This document shows positions 1-6,099 of a stretch of DNA of 7,009 nucleotides, in pieces. The stretch's first letter is position 1. Every line of letters starts with the position of its first letter. Origin of the DNA: Archaeoglobales archaeon (GTDB taxonomy: Archaea; Halobacteriota; Archaeoglobi; Archaeoglobales; Archaeoglobaceae); contig QMZD01000089.1 in assembly GCA_003662985.1 (NCBI GenBank), positions 1 to 7,009 on the forward strand, written 5' to 3'. The position numbers and the translations under genes were made by a program. The notes under the pieces are model-generated. The model saw only the letters and a list, made by a program, of their open reading frames with translations, had not been told where the DNA came from and searched no databases.

Positions 1-696
1 ATTTTCAATTGCTTTTAATCCGTTTTTTGTAGTTTCATGATCGTATTTTTTCATTGCACCAAGAATTATGTCTACTATGGGTTGAAATGGGTCATCTGAA
101 ATTACATCTCCCTCTTTAACGTTTTTGTAACCCTCTACAACCTTAAATTCGGTAATTCTTGAAGACAATACATTTATGATCGTTGAAGGCTTAAGAAGGG
201 AAATTAATCTCGTAACATATGGGATTAAAGCACTAAAGCAAGATATTCCAAGAGAGAAAGAAAAAATTGTAGAAATTTTTAATTTCTCAGTCAATTCGCC
301 TCCACTCTCGTCTATACTCTTTAAAACAAGTAAAGTATGACCCATTGTAATAATGTACAAAAATATGAGTGCATAGAGGTCAGGATTTTCTTTAAAACTT
401 TTGAATATCTCTATTACTCTTGGTGTGTAAAAAGATGCTGCAAGTTGCATTGCTATTAAACTTGCAGATATTACTATCGCCAGTATTGCTGCCTCACTTT
501 GCACAAGAGCACTCAAAATGTAGCGTTCGTTTTCAGCACTAAAATTGTAAAAGAAATTATTATAATAAAAAAATAATGCTATTAATATTACTACAACTCC
601 AGTAACTAAATATTTAAATAGAACCCTGATACCAACAGTTAAGTACCTCAACATAGTTCGATTCTTGTAACTTTGGATTTTGTCAAGTAAAGACAT
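1..696 (-). CDS. DUF2254-like predicted membrane protein, C-terminus cut by window edge
   Basis: An open frame of 232 codons reads from an ATG at 696 to the left edge without a stop, so only the N-terminal part is present. The start has a good ribosome site (AGGAAGG at 710-704, seven bases upstream). A basic N-terminus is followed by hydrophobic segments near residues 28-48, 64-88, 107-125 and 141-165. The second segment ends in MQLAASFYTPRV (83-94), which recalls the QLASSQFSPR signature of DUF2254 membrane proteins. After the fourth segment comes a soluble part with DDPFQPIVDII (201-211), also as in that family. The family has no firm biochemical role. The gene is divergent from the inositol operon, and nothing in it points to transport or signalling for that operon. 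The family call is from memory of the motifs, not from a search. That the frame is a real membrane-protein gene is much more secure than the family name. Confidence 0.7.
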   Translation of the reverse strand, partial: MSLLDKIQSYKNRTMLRYLTVGIRVLFKYLVTGVVVILIALFFYYNNFFYNFSAENERYILSALVQSEAAILAIVISASLIAMQLAASFYTPRVIEIFKSFKENPDLYALIFLYIITMGHTLLVLKSIDESGGELTEKLKISTIFSFSLGISCFSALIPYVTRLISLLKPSTIINVLSSRITEFKVVEGYKNVKEGDVISDDPFQPIVDIILGAMKKYDHETTKNGLKAIEN

Positions 697-728
697 TTTA
701 CTACCTTCCTGTTTAATATCAAATCTAA

Positions 729-750
729 AATTAAAAAGCTTTTTTGAATT
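729..750. repeat. Imperfect AT-rich palindrome, possible operator
   Basis: The bases read AATT, five A, GC, six T, G, AATT, so the two halves mirror each other around the central GC with one unpaired base. It lies 33-54 bases upstream of the leftward ATG, where either a TATA element or a regulator site for that gene could sit. The arms are low-complexity A and T runs, so chance is a real possibility. Confidence 0.25.
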
Positions 751-808
751 ATATTCGAGATTTTTGTTTTTTGAGTCCATCAGACTAAAGTAGATTTGGA
801 GGGATTGA

Positions 809-877
809 ATGTATAATTTGTTGTTGTCATACAATATAGAATTAAAATTTAAAGACTGCATATTAGCTAAATTATAA
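809..877 (+). CDS. Possible 22-residue leader peptide or spurious small ORF
   Basis: An ATG at 809 opens a 22-codon frame ending in TAA at 875-877. It is preceded at 798-803 by GGAGGG with a five-base spacer, by far the best Shine-Dalgarno-like sequence near the rightward operon. The predicted product starts MYNLLLSYNIELKF and shows no domain, signal or regulatory run of a single amino acid. It is out of frame with the dehydrogenase at 906, so it is not an N-terminal extension of that gene, and it ends 28 bases before that start. It could be a translated leader, a decayed gene remnant or coincidence. Translation would require a transcript starting upstream of 798, which conflicts with a leaderless start near 900. 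Confidence 0.2.
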   Translation: MYNLLLSYNIELKFKDCILAKL

Positions 878-879
878 GT
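872..879 (+). promoter_or_regulatory. Candidate TATA box / -10 element for the inositol operon
   Basis: TTATAAGT lies about 30 bases upstream of the ATG at 906 and is preceded by AAA, as in archaeal BRE-TATA arrangements. Transcription would then start within a few bases of the ATG, giving a nearly leaderless mRNA, which fits the absence of a Shine-Dalgarno sequence before 906. Read as a bacterial promoter, TATAAG at 873-878 is a fair -10, but no good -35 hexamer sits 16-18 bases upstream. In so AT-rich a region such matches arise easily. Confidence 0.3.
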
Positions 880-905
880 AATATAGAGACATAGATAAGA
901 TAATC

Positions 906-1982
906 ATGAAAGCAGCCGTATTTGAGGGAAATGGAAGGTTGGTGGTAAAAGAAGTGCCTGACCCAAAAATTGAGGATAAAGTTGTTCCAAAAAAGTACAA
1001 AGAAGAAACATTGAAAATTAGAAAGGAAGAACAAGTCTTGCTAAAGGTGTTAGCTGCTAGCATTTGTGGAACAGATATTCATATTCTAAATGTTCCACCG
1101 GGACATCCCGCAACACTTGGTGTGATCTTAGGACATGAATATGTAGGAGAAGTGTTAGAAATTGGAGATGAAGTTAAAAATGTAGAAATAGGAGATAGAG
1201 TAGTTGTTGATCCAAACATAAAGTGTGGAGTTTGTTGGTACTGCCGAAATGGATTTCCTAATATGTGTAGAGATATGACTACTTTGGGGATCTTTTGTGA
1301 TGGGGGATTTGCAGAATACAACATTGCTCCTGCAAAGCAATTGTTTTCAATCCCTTCCGACATGGATGTTGAAAAGGCTATATTTTTCGAGCCCTTAAGC
1401 TGTGCTGTCCACGACTGGGAAAAGGTTAATCTAAAAGTAGGCGAATCTATTCTGATCTTTGGTGCCGGCCCTATAGGGTGCTGTTTTATAGAGCTTGCAA
1501 GAGTTTGTGGTGCAAATACAATCATTGTCTCTGAACCAAATCCATTTAGAAGGAAATTTGCCCAGGAGTTGGGAGCAATTGTTGTTGATCCTATGAACGA
1601 AGATCTATCTAGGATTATTTATGAACTTACTGGTCATGGAGTAGATGTAGCCATTGATGCTTGCGGTGTGCCAGAAGTAATTAACCAGGCAATAGATTAC
1701 GTGAGACCTGGAGGAAGAATCTCTACTTTTGGTCAACAAAATATAAATGCCTTTGCAGATAAGGTAAGTTTTACTAAAGTCACTGATAAAGAACTCACCA
1801 TCTTCGGCTCCTACATAGCTTCTAGAAGCTTTGATCAAACTATAGAGTTTTTAAAAAGAAACGATGTCAATTTGGGAAAGCTTATCACCCATAGAATTAC
1901 ATTAGATGAAATTAATAAAGGTATTGATTTAATGAGAAAAGGTGAGGCAATGAAGATAGTCGTTTATCCATTTAAGGGTTGA
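906..1982 (+). CDS. Zinc-dependent medium-chain polyol/sugar-acid dehydrogenase, substrate unassigned
   Basis: This 358-residue protein is a full-length MDR (threonine/sorbitol dehydrogenase type) enzyme that oxidises a secondary alcohol with a nicotinamide cofactor. Catalytic zinc residues are visible at C54 (in CGTDIH), H77-E78 (GHE) and E162-P163. Four structural-zinc cysteines are at C107, C110, C113 and C121. The Rossmann motif GAGPIG is at 186-191, and E210 at the end of the second strand suggests NAD+ rather than NADP+. An unusual Lys/Glu-rich insert occupies about residues 21-42, before the C54 region. The start at ATG 906 gives the usual MKAAVF opening; no Shine-Dalgarno sequence precedes it, which suggests a leaderless transcript. 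It is the first gene of the operon, four bases before iolM. By context it could be the inositol dehydrogenase replacing IolG, or the reductase for D-tagaturonate; E. coli LgoD shows that an MDR enzyme can handle the L-galactonate/D-tagaturonate pair. The family is certain; the substrate is inference. Confidence 0.9.
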   Translation: MKAAVFEGNGRLVVKEVPDPKIEDKVVPKKYKEETLKIRKEEQVLLKVLAASICGTDIHILNVPPGHPATLGVILGHEYVGEVLEIGDEVKNVEIGDRVVVDPNIKCGVCWYCRNGFPNMCRDMTTLGIFCDGGFAEYNIAPAKQLFSIPSDMDVEKAIFFEPLSCAVHDWEKVNLKVGESILIFGAGPIGCCFIELARVCGANTIIVSEPNPFRRKFAQELGAIVVDPMNEDLSRIIYELTGHGVDVAIDACGVPEVINQAIDYVRPGGRISTFGQQNINAFADKVSFTKVTDKELTIFGSYIASRSFDQTIEFLKRNDVNLGKLITHRITLDEINKGIDLMRKGEAMKIVVYPFKG

Positions 1983-1986
1983 GAAT

Positions 1987-3174
1987 ATGTTGGCTGCAAT
2001 CTTACATGCAAAATGGAATCCAAAGCCGGAATACAAACCTACGCCAAAGGATATAGAAGGAAAATTAACATACTTAGGCAACCTCGTATGGAGATATCCA
2101 GAGTTAAAATTAGTGGAAAAAGATGTTCCAAGCATAAAGGAGGATGAAGTTTTAATTAAAGTAAAAGCATGTGGGATATGTGGGTCTGACATTCACATGT
2201 GGGAAAGCTTTGAAGATGGTTACATTAAATATCCAGGCTTAACTGCATTTCCAGTAGTGATTGGCCATGAATTTTCAGGAGAGATAGTTAAAGTCGGAGA
2301 AAAAGCCATCTCCCCTCTCGGAAAAAAGTTTGAGATAGGAACTCCCGTAACTAGCGAGGAAATGATTTGGTGTGGGATGTGCAGGCATTGTAGGGATGGA
2401 TTTCCAAATCACTGTATGAATTTAGAAGAATTAGGGTTTAGTAGGGATGGTGCAATGGCAGAGTTCGTTGCAGCTCCTGCAAGATGTTGCTGGCCTATTA
2501 ACGAGCTTATAGAAAGATATGGAGAGGAGAAGGGATATGAGGTCGGCTCACTAATTGAACCGACATCAGTCTCATACAATGCCATGTTTGAGAGGGCAGG
2601 TGGAATAAGACCTGGAGCTTACGTAGTAATTTTTGGTGCTGGCCCCATAGGATTGGCATCTATAGCCCTAGCAAAAGCCGCTGGAGCTGTAAAGATAATA
2701 GTTTCAGAAGTCTCAGAAAAAAGGTTAGAGTTAGCAAAACTTGTAGGGGCTAATGAGTTGATAAATCCCCTAAAAGTTGAGTCTGTGGAGGACGAGATAT
2801 TGGAGTTAACAAACTGTGAAGGAGCAGATATGTACGTTGAAGCAGCAGGAGCATTTGAGAGAACATGGCCAATTATAGAGAAAACCATTTGGGAAGGAGA
2901 AAAAATAAATTCGAAAGTTGTTGCGATAGGAAGGGCTGTTTCTCACGTACCAGTGTGGTTTGAAGTTTTACAAGTAAAGAGGAGTCAAATTTTTGGTTCC
3001 CAAGGACATTCCGGACATGGAATATTCCCAAGTGTAATAAGATTAATGGCTGCAGAAAAAATCGACATGACACCTATCATTACGAAGAGATTTGAGCTGA
3101 ACGAAGCTTTAGATGCGATAAGATTTGCCAGTGAGAGAAAAGATGAACATGCAAAAATATTAATAAAACCTTAA
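1987..3174 (+). CDS. iolM: scyllo-Inosose 3-dehydrogenase (IolM), zinc MDR family
   Basis: This 395-residue dehydrogenase is known in T. maritima (TM0412, same length) to oxidise scyllo-inosose with NAD+, giving the diketone cleaved by IolN. The N-terminus, with LHAKW at 6-10 and KDIEGKLT at 21-28, matches my memory of TM0412 and supports the ATG at 1987; these residues form a leader longer than in ordinary MDR enzymes. Catalytic zinc residues are C65 (CGSDIH), H94-E95 and E191-P192; structural-zinc cysteines are C129, C132, C135 and C143. The cofactor loop GAGPIG is at 217-222, and E241 argues for NAD+. A distinctive SQGHSGHG stretch (338-345) is shared with the Thermotoga enzyme. It differs greatly from the dehydrogenase just upstream, so the pair is not a recent duplication. 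It starts four bases after that gene's stop; the weak site GGGTTGA overlaps that stop. iolN follows after 14 bases. The alternative is a related polyol dehydrogenase, but the neighbouring iolN makes IolM much the best reading. Confidence 0.87.
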   Translation: MLAAILHAKWNPKPEYKPTPKDIEGKLTYLGNLVWRYPELKLVEKDVPSIKEDEVLIKVKACGICGSDIHMWESFEDGYIKYPGLTAFPVVIGHEFSGEIVKVGEKAISPLGKKFEIGTPVTSEEMIWCGMCRHCRDGFPNHCMNLEELGFSRDGAMAEFVAAPARCCWPINELIERYGEEKGYEVGSLIEPTSVSYNAMFERAGGIRPGAYVVIFGAGPIGLASIALAKAAGAVKIIVSEVSEKRLELAKLVGANELINPLKVESVEDEILELTNCEGADMYVEAAGAFERTWPIIEKTIWEGEKINSKVVAIGRAVSHVPVWFEVLQVKRSQIFGSQGHSGHGIFPSVIRLMAAEKIDMTPIITKRFELNEALDAIRFASERKDEHAKILIKP

Positions 3175-3188
3175 ATAAATTAAGTGGG

Positions 3189-4304
3189 ATGGCAAAGATT
3201 GAAGATAAAACAGGAAAGATTTGGATAACAACTGAGCATCCAGCAATAGTATTTGAAGATAATGTAGTGGGTAGATTAAAAAAAGAAATATGGGATGCTA
3301 CAAAAGAAGAAATTGAAAGAATTCTTAAAGAATATGAAATTCCGTCTCCTCCCGAATTGGGAAAGCCAAACAGTTACATACAAACTACACCACGTAAGCA
3401 ACTGGTTGAAAATAGAAGAAAAAATGATATAGTGTTCATCCCAATAGGCAGTACAGAAAGGCACGGGATACATTCAATTTCAGGACATGATACCCTTCAA
3501 GTTACACAAATTTTAGAGGGGGTGAGAAGATACACAGCAAAAAAAGGTTATGCTGTAAATTTAGCATGGCCCATAACTTATGGTGCACATCCCTATCACC
3601 ATATAGGGATGCCGGGAAATGTTATCTTACCAGGAAATGTTTTGAAAGAAACTCTGATTTACGTTATGCTCGGGTTTTGGAACGATGGTTTCAGAAAGCA
3701 AATCATAGTTAATAATCATGGGCACACATGGGTGTTAGAGTCCGCATTGCATGAGTTTATGTACCGTTATCAACTTCCAGGAATTTTCCAAATCTTAGAT
3801 TGGCATCGTGCAGTAAGGGAGTTTTTCATTCCAACAGGACGTGAAGATAGCTTGGAATCAGATTTCATTCATGCTGGAGAAGCTGAAACTTCTTTGGGTT
3901 TGTTGCTATTTCCTGAGGGTATGATTGATATGGAAGCAGCTAAGGATGCTAAAGGAAAAAGCTATCTTCCAGAAGGTCATTTTGATTTATCTGTCGACCC
4001 ATACAGACGACCTCATCGCTGGTCAGAAGGGGAAGGGCATAGTGCTATAGAAATTAAGGCCACCCCCGAAGGAAGTATAGGTAGGCCTAGTTTAGCTAGT
4101 CCAGAAAAGGCTAAGCGTCCAGTTGCAGCCATACTTAAATACCTCACATTGATAGTTGAACAAATTTTGGAAGCTTTCCCGCCAGGGAAAGTACCTCCAG
4201 TGGAAGAGGTAACTCTACGCTCCACCAAAGAGATGGAGCCATATTTGAGGGAACCAGAGAGTAAAGGTTGGAAATCGGTTTATTCGTTACCTAGAATGGA
4301 CTAA
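3189..4304 (+). CDS. iolN: 3-Dehydro-scyllo-inosose hydrolase (IolN), creatininase family
   Basis: This 371-residue cytosolic metal-dependent hydrolase is inferred to open the ring of 3-dehydro-scyllo-inosose, forming 5-keto-L-gluconate, as shown for T. maritima IolN (TM0413). The core has the creatininase signatures in order: IPIGSTERHGIH (84-95) with metal-binding candidates E90 and H92, D101 in GHDTL, NNHGHT (175-180) with H177 and H179, and HAGEAETS (228-235) with E231. Near the C-terminus IGRPSLASPEKAK resembles the family's usual GxPxxAxxEK segment. About 80 residues (including TEHPAIVFED, 15-24) precede the core, longer than in plain creatinine amidohydrolases and in keeping with the IolN branch. 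The ATG at 3189 is preceded directly by GTGGG, too close for a normal ribosome site, so translation may depend on coupling to iolM 14 bases upstream. Its TAA overlaps the stop of the convergent kinase gene. Without iolM next door it would only be called a creatininase-family protein. Confidence 0.86.
   Translation: MAKIEDKTGKIWITTEHPAIVFEDNVVGRLKKEIWDATKEEIERILKEYEIPSPPELGKPNSYIQTTPRKQLVENRRKNDIVFIPIGSTERHGIHSISGHDTLQVTQILEGVRRYTAKKGYAVNLAWPITYGAHPYHHIGMPGNVILPGNVLKETLIYVMLGFWNDGFRKQIIVNNHGHTWVLESALHEFMYRYQLPGIFQILDWHRAVREFFIPTGREDSLESDFIHAGEAETSLGLLLFPEGMIDMEAAKDAKGKSYLPEGHFDLSVDPYRRPHRWSEGEGHSAIEIKATPEGSIGRPSLASPEKAKRPVAAILKYLTLIVEQILEAFPPGKVPPVEEVTLRSTKEMEPYLREPESKGWKSVYSLPRMD
4301..4304. 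other. Overlapping stop codons of convergent operons (CTAA)
   Basis: The plus-strand iolN stop TAA (4302-4304) and the minus-strand kdgK stop TAG (reverse complement of CTA, 4301-4303) share three bases. There is no intergenic space, so any terminator of either operon must lie inside the other operon's coding sequence, or the transcripts overlap as antisense RNA. Confidence 0.95.
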
Positions 4305-5236
4305 AGATTGAATTTAGATTGGATCTCATCCCAAGTTGGAATTGCCTCTATGTCTCCCCTCCTTGTGCAAACTGTAGCTCCAATAACGTTCGCTATTCGC
4401 AAACTTTCCCTCATTGAGTAACCCTTTAGCCTCGAAGCAACGTATCCAGCCAAAAAAGCATCACCAGCGCCCACTGGATCAACTACTTTAACTTTCATTG
4501 CTCTTTCATGCACAACTTCATTTTTAGAACACGCATACGCATCTCTCTCTTTTGTAACCAAAGCCTCACAATTAAATCTTTTAGAAAGAAACTTACATGC
4601 ATCTTTAGGTGAAAGACTTCGCCGCCATATTTGGTTAAAACCTTCGATCCCAATTTTTACCAAGTCAACTTCCTTGGCAATTTTTTCAAATACTTTTCTA
4701 GCCTCACTAACACTTCTCCATAAGACCTTTCTCCAATTAACATCAAAGGAGATTTTAAGCTCAAAATCGTGGGCATACTCTATTGCTTTGAAACAAGCCT
4801 CACTACAAGAATCGCTTAACGCAGGTGTAATTCCCGTAAGATGGAGCCATCTCGAATTTTTGATATATCTCTTTTTTATATCCCTTGGTGACAGCTTAGA
4901 TGCTGCCGACCCTTTACGGTAGTATTTTACAACACTCTCTCCTTCTTTAGGGTGCCATATAAAGTAAATACCTGTGGGTGCTGATGGATCGAACTTTACT
5001 TGAGAGACATCTACTCCATTTTCTTTTATAACTTGTACAATATACCTCCCAAATCCATCTTTTCCCAATCTTGAGATCCAACCCGCTTTAAGTCCCATTC
5101 TTACAACACCAACGGCAAAGTTTGATTCAGCGCCTGCTGCGTGCTGCTCCCATTCTCTTACTGTTTCAAGGGGTCCTATCGTTTTTGCATTCAGTTGGAT
5201 CATACTTTCTCCAAGTGTTACAACGTCAAGTTTCAT
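4301..5236 (-). CDS. kdgK: 2-Keto-3-deoxygluconate kinase (PfkB/ribokinase family)
   Basis: This 311-residue sugar kinase is expected to phosphorylate 2-keto-3-deoxygluconate with ATP to KDPG in the cytosol. It opens with the VTLGES strand of PfkB kinases. The sugar-binding segment GAESNFAVGV is at 35-44, YYRKGSA at 105-111 and LTGITPALSD at 133-142, a combination typical of the KDG kinases of Sulfolobus and Thermus and not of fructokinases or 5-keto-gluconate kinase (IolC). DVNWR is at 165-169. The C-terminal PfkB signature DPVGAGDAF (253-261) supplies the anion hole and catalytic base D259. The usual SEEE-type stretch after the central strand is replaced by KIGIEGFNQIW (194-204), a small oddity. 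The length is normal. The ATG at 5236 overlaps the aldolase stop by four bases (ATGA), so translation is probably coupled. As last gene of the minus-strand operon it follows the dehydratase that makes its substrate. Another keto-sugar-acid kinase is possible but less likely. Confidence 0.9.
   Translation of the reverse strand: MKLDVVTLGESMIQLNAKTIGPLETVREWEQHAAGAESNFAVGVVRMGLKAGWISRLGKDGFGRYIVQVIKENGVDVSQVKFDPSAPTGIYFIWHPKEGESVVKYYRKGSAASKLSPRDIKKRYIKNSRWLHLTGITPALSDSCSEACFKAIEYAHDFELKISFDVNWRKVLWRSVSEARKVFEKIAKEVDLVKIGIEGFNQIWRRSLSPKDACKFLSKRFNCEALVTKERDAYACSKNEVVHERAMKVKVVDPVGAGDAFLAGYVASRLKGYSMRESLRIANVIGATVCTRRGDIEAIPTWDEIQSKFNL
5233..5236 (-). other. ATGA stop-start overlap, aldolase to kinase
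   Basis: On the minus strand the aldolase frame ends GAAAGATTATGA, and the same ATG starts the kinase. The upstream GTGGAAAG is only a weak ribosome site, so re-initiation by terminating ribosomes is the likely mode. Confidence 0.85.
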
Positions 5237-6099
5237 AATCTTTCCACTTCTAAAATTTTCCTCAATTCTTTTAAAAATTCTTCACCTTCTTCTGGAGTAA
5301 AATTTATGAATGGCTTTCTTACATCTCCTCCAGATATGTTTCTAATTTCTAATGCTTTTTTTATGCTCCTTATTGAACCTTTTTCTTTTAAAAAACTCCT
5401 TACTCTATTTATCTTCATCTGAAGTTCGGATGCTTTCTCCAATTTACCCTCCCTCACGAGAGAATAGATTTTCTTAATAGCCTCTGGTAAAAAGTTTGCA
5501 ATGGCAGATATACAACCCTTATATCCAATCTTTAATCCAAAATCAATCAGGGAATCTGTTCCAACCATAAGCGATACTTCTTTTAATTTCAACAACTCCT
5601 TTAATCTATTTTTATCCGTAGTGGACTTTATTGCTGCTATCTTCACCTCATTCACCAATTTTTCCATATCATCTAAGGAAAGAATAATTCCAGTATATTT
5701 TGGTATTTCATAAATTAATAAAGGGAGCCCTGTTTTTTCAATCTCTTTGTAATATAGGAGAATGGATTCAAAATCCCATTTGTAATAATAAGGTGTCACA
5801 GCTGCAAGAATCGTTGCCCCACAATCTTTTGCAAAATCTGCAAGGTACTTGACTTCTTTTAGATTAGTTCCACCTACATGGGGAATAACTTTAAAATTCT
5901 CGGTTTGCTTTTCCAAGGCAGTTTGAATAAGAAGTTCCCTTTCATCGAGAGAAAGAGAGGGGAATTCCCCAGTAGTCCCACAAACTAATACTCCATCAAT
6001 TCTTCCTTTTAGAAATTCCAATAATTGCAAGAACGAAGTGCGATCAACTCCATCCTTTTTAAATGGTGTTACCGTTGCACAAAAAACCCCTTCGATCAT
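5233..6099 (-). CDS. 2-Keto-3-deoxy-(6-phospho)gluconate aldolase, DapA family
   Basis: This 288-residue class I (Schiff-base) aldolase is likely to cleave KDG to pyruvate plus glyceraldehyde and/or KDPG to pyruvate plus glyceraldehyde-3-phosphate. The N-acetylneuraminate lyase/DapA fold is shown by TPF (11-13), GTTGE (41-45), TPYYY (102-106), Tyr130 in YEIPKYTG and the Schiff-base Lys158 in AAIKSTT. The 28-residue Tyr-Lys spacing equals that of E. coli DapA (Y133, K161). The arginine that binds the second carboxylate in true dihydrodipicolinate synthase (R138) is replaced by Tyr135, which argues against lysine synthesis. The GTTGEFPSLS and PYYY stretches recall the Sulfolobus KD(P)G aldolase. 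It sits between the dehydratase and the kinase with 4-base overlaps on both sides, and AGGG lies eight bases before its ATG. Other keto-acid aldolases or dehydratases of the family (for example 5-keto-4-deoxyglucarate dehydratase) remain possible. Whether KDG, KDPG or both are used cannot be read from the sequence. Confidence 0.8.
   Translation of the reverse strand: MIEGVFCATVTPFKKDGVDRTSFLQLLEFLKGRIDGVLVCGTTGEFPSLSLDERELLIQTALEKQTENFKVIPHVGGTNLKEVKYLADFAKDCGATILAAVTPYYYKWDFESILLYYKEIEKTGLPLLIYEIPKYTGIILSLDDMEKLVNEVKIAAIKSTTDKNRLKELLKLKEVSLMVGTDSLIDFGLKIGYKGCISAIANFLPEAIKKIYSLVREGKLEKASELQMKINRVRSFLKEKGSIRSIKKALEIRNISGGDVRKPFINFTPEEGEEFLKELRKILEVERL
6096..6099 (-). other. ATGA stop-start overlap, altronate dehydratase to aldolase
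   Basis: The dehydratase ends GCATGA and the aldolase begins at the ATG inside that sequence. This is the same 4-base arrangement as at the next junction, which shows that the three minus-strand genes form one translationally coupled operon. Confidence 0.9.

Larger units (their letters stand above)
697..905. promoter_or_regulatory. Divergent intergenic region between membrane-protein gene and inositol operon
   Basis: This 209-base, very AT-rich stretch is the only sizeable non-coding DNA in the window. It must carry the start signals of both the leftward membrane-protein gene and the rightward dehydrogenase-iolM-iolN operon. Visible inside are an imperfect palindrome (729-750), a GGAGGG-led short reading frame (798-877) and a TATA-like box (872-879). 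No RNA gene or convincing hairpin-plus-T-run terminator was seen. Confidence 0.6.

Noticed and set aside
697..905. Riboswitch, CRISPR or tRNA in the intergenic region
   Set aside because: There are no repeats with spacers, no cloverleaf and no GC-bearing stems; the region is nearly all A and T apart from one GGAGGG motif.
1079..1525. 148-codon minus-strand open frame opposite the first dehydrogenase
   Set aside because: It lies wholly antisense to a zinc dehydrogenase with intact motifs; its product is Pro/Ser/Thr-rich with no recognisable domain, typical of an antisense shadow.
906..3174. Tandem duplication of one dehydrogenase gene
   Set aside because: The two proteins share only general MDR motifs; their N-termini, inserts and C-terminal domains differ strongly, so they are distinct subfamilies.
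5233..6099. Annotation as dihydrodipicolinate synthase (dapA)
   Set aside because: The fold and the Tyr/Lys pair match, but the DHDPS arginine corresponding to E. coli R138 is Tyr135, and the neighbours are sugar-acid genes with no lysine-pathway genes.
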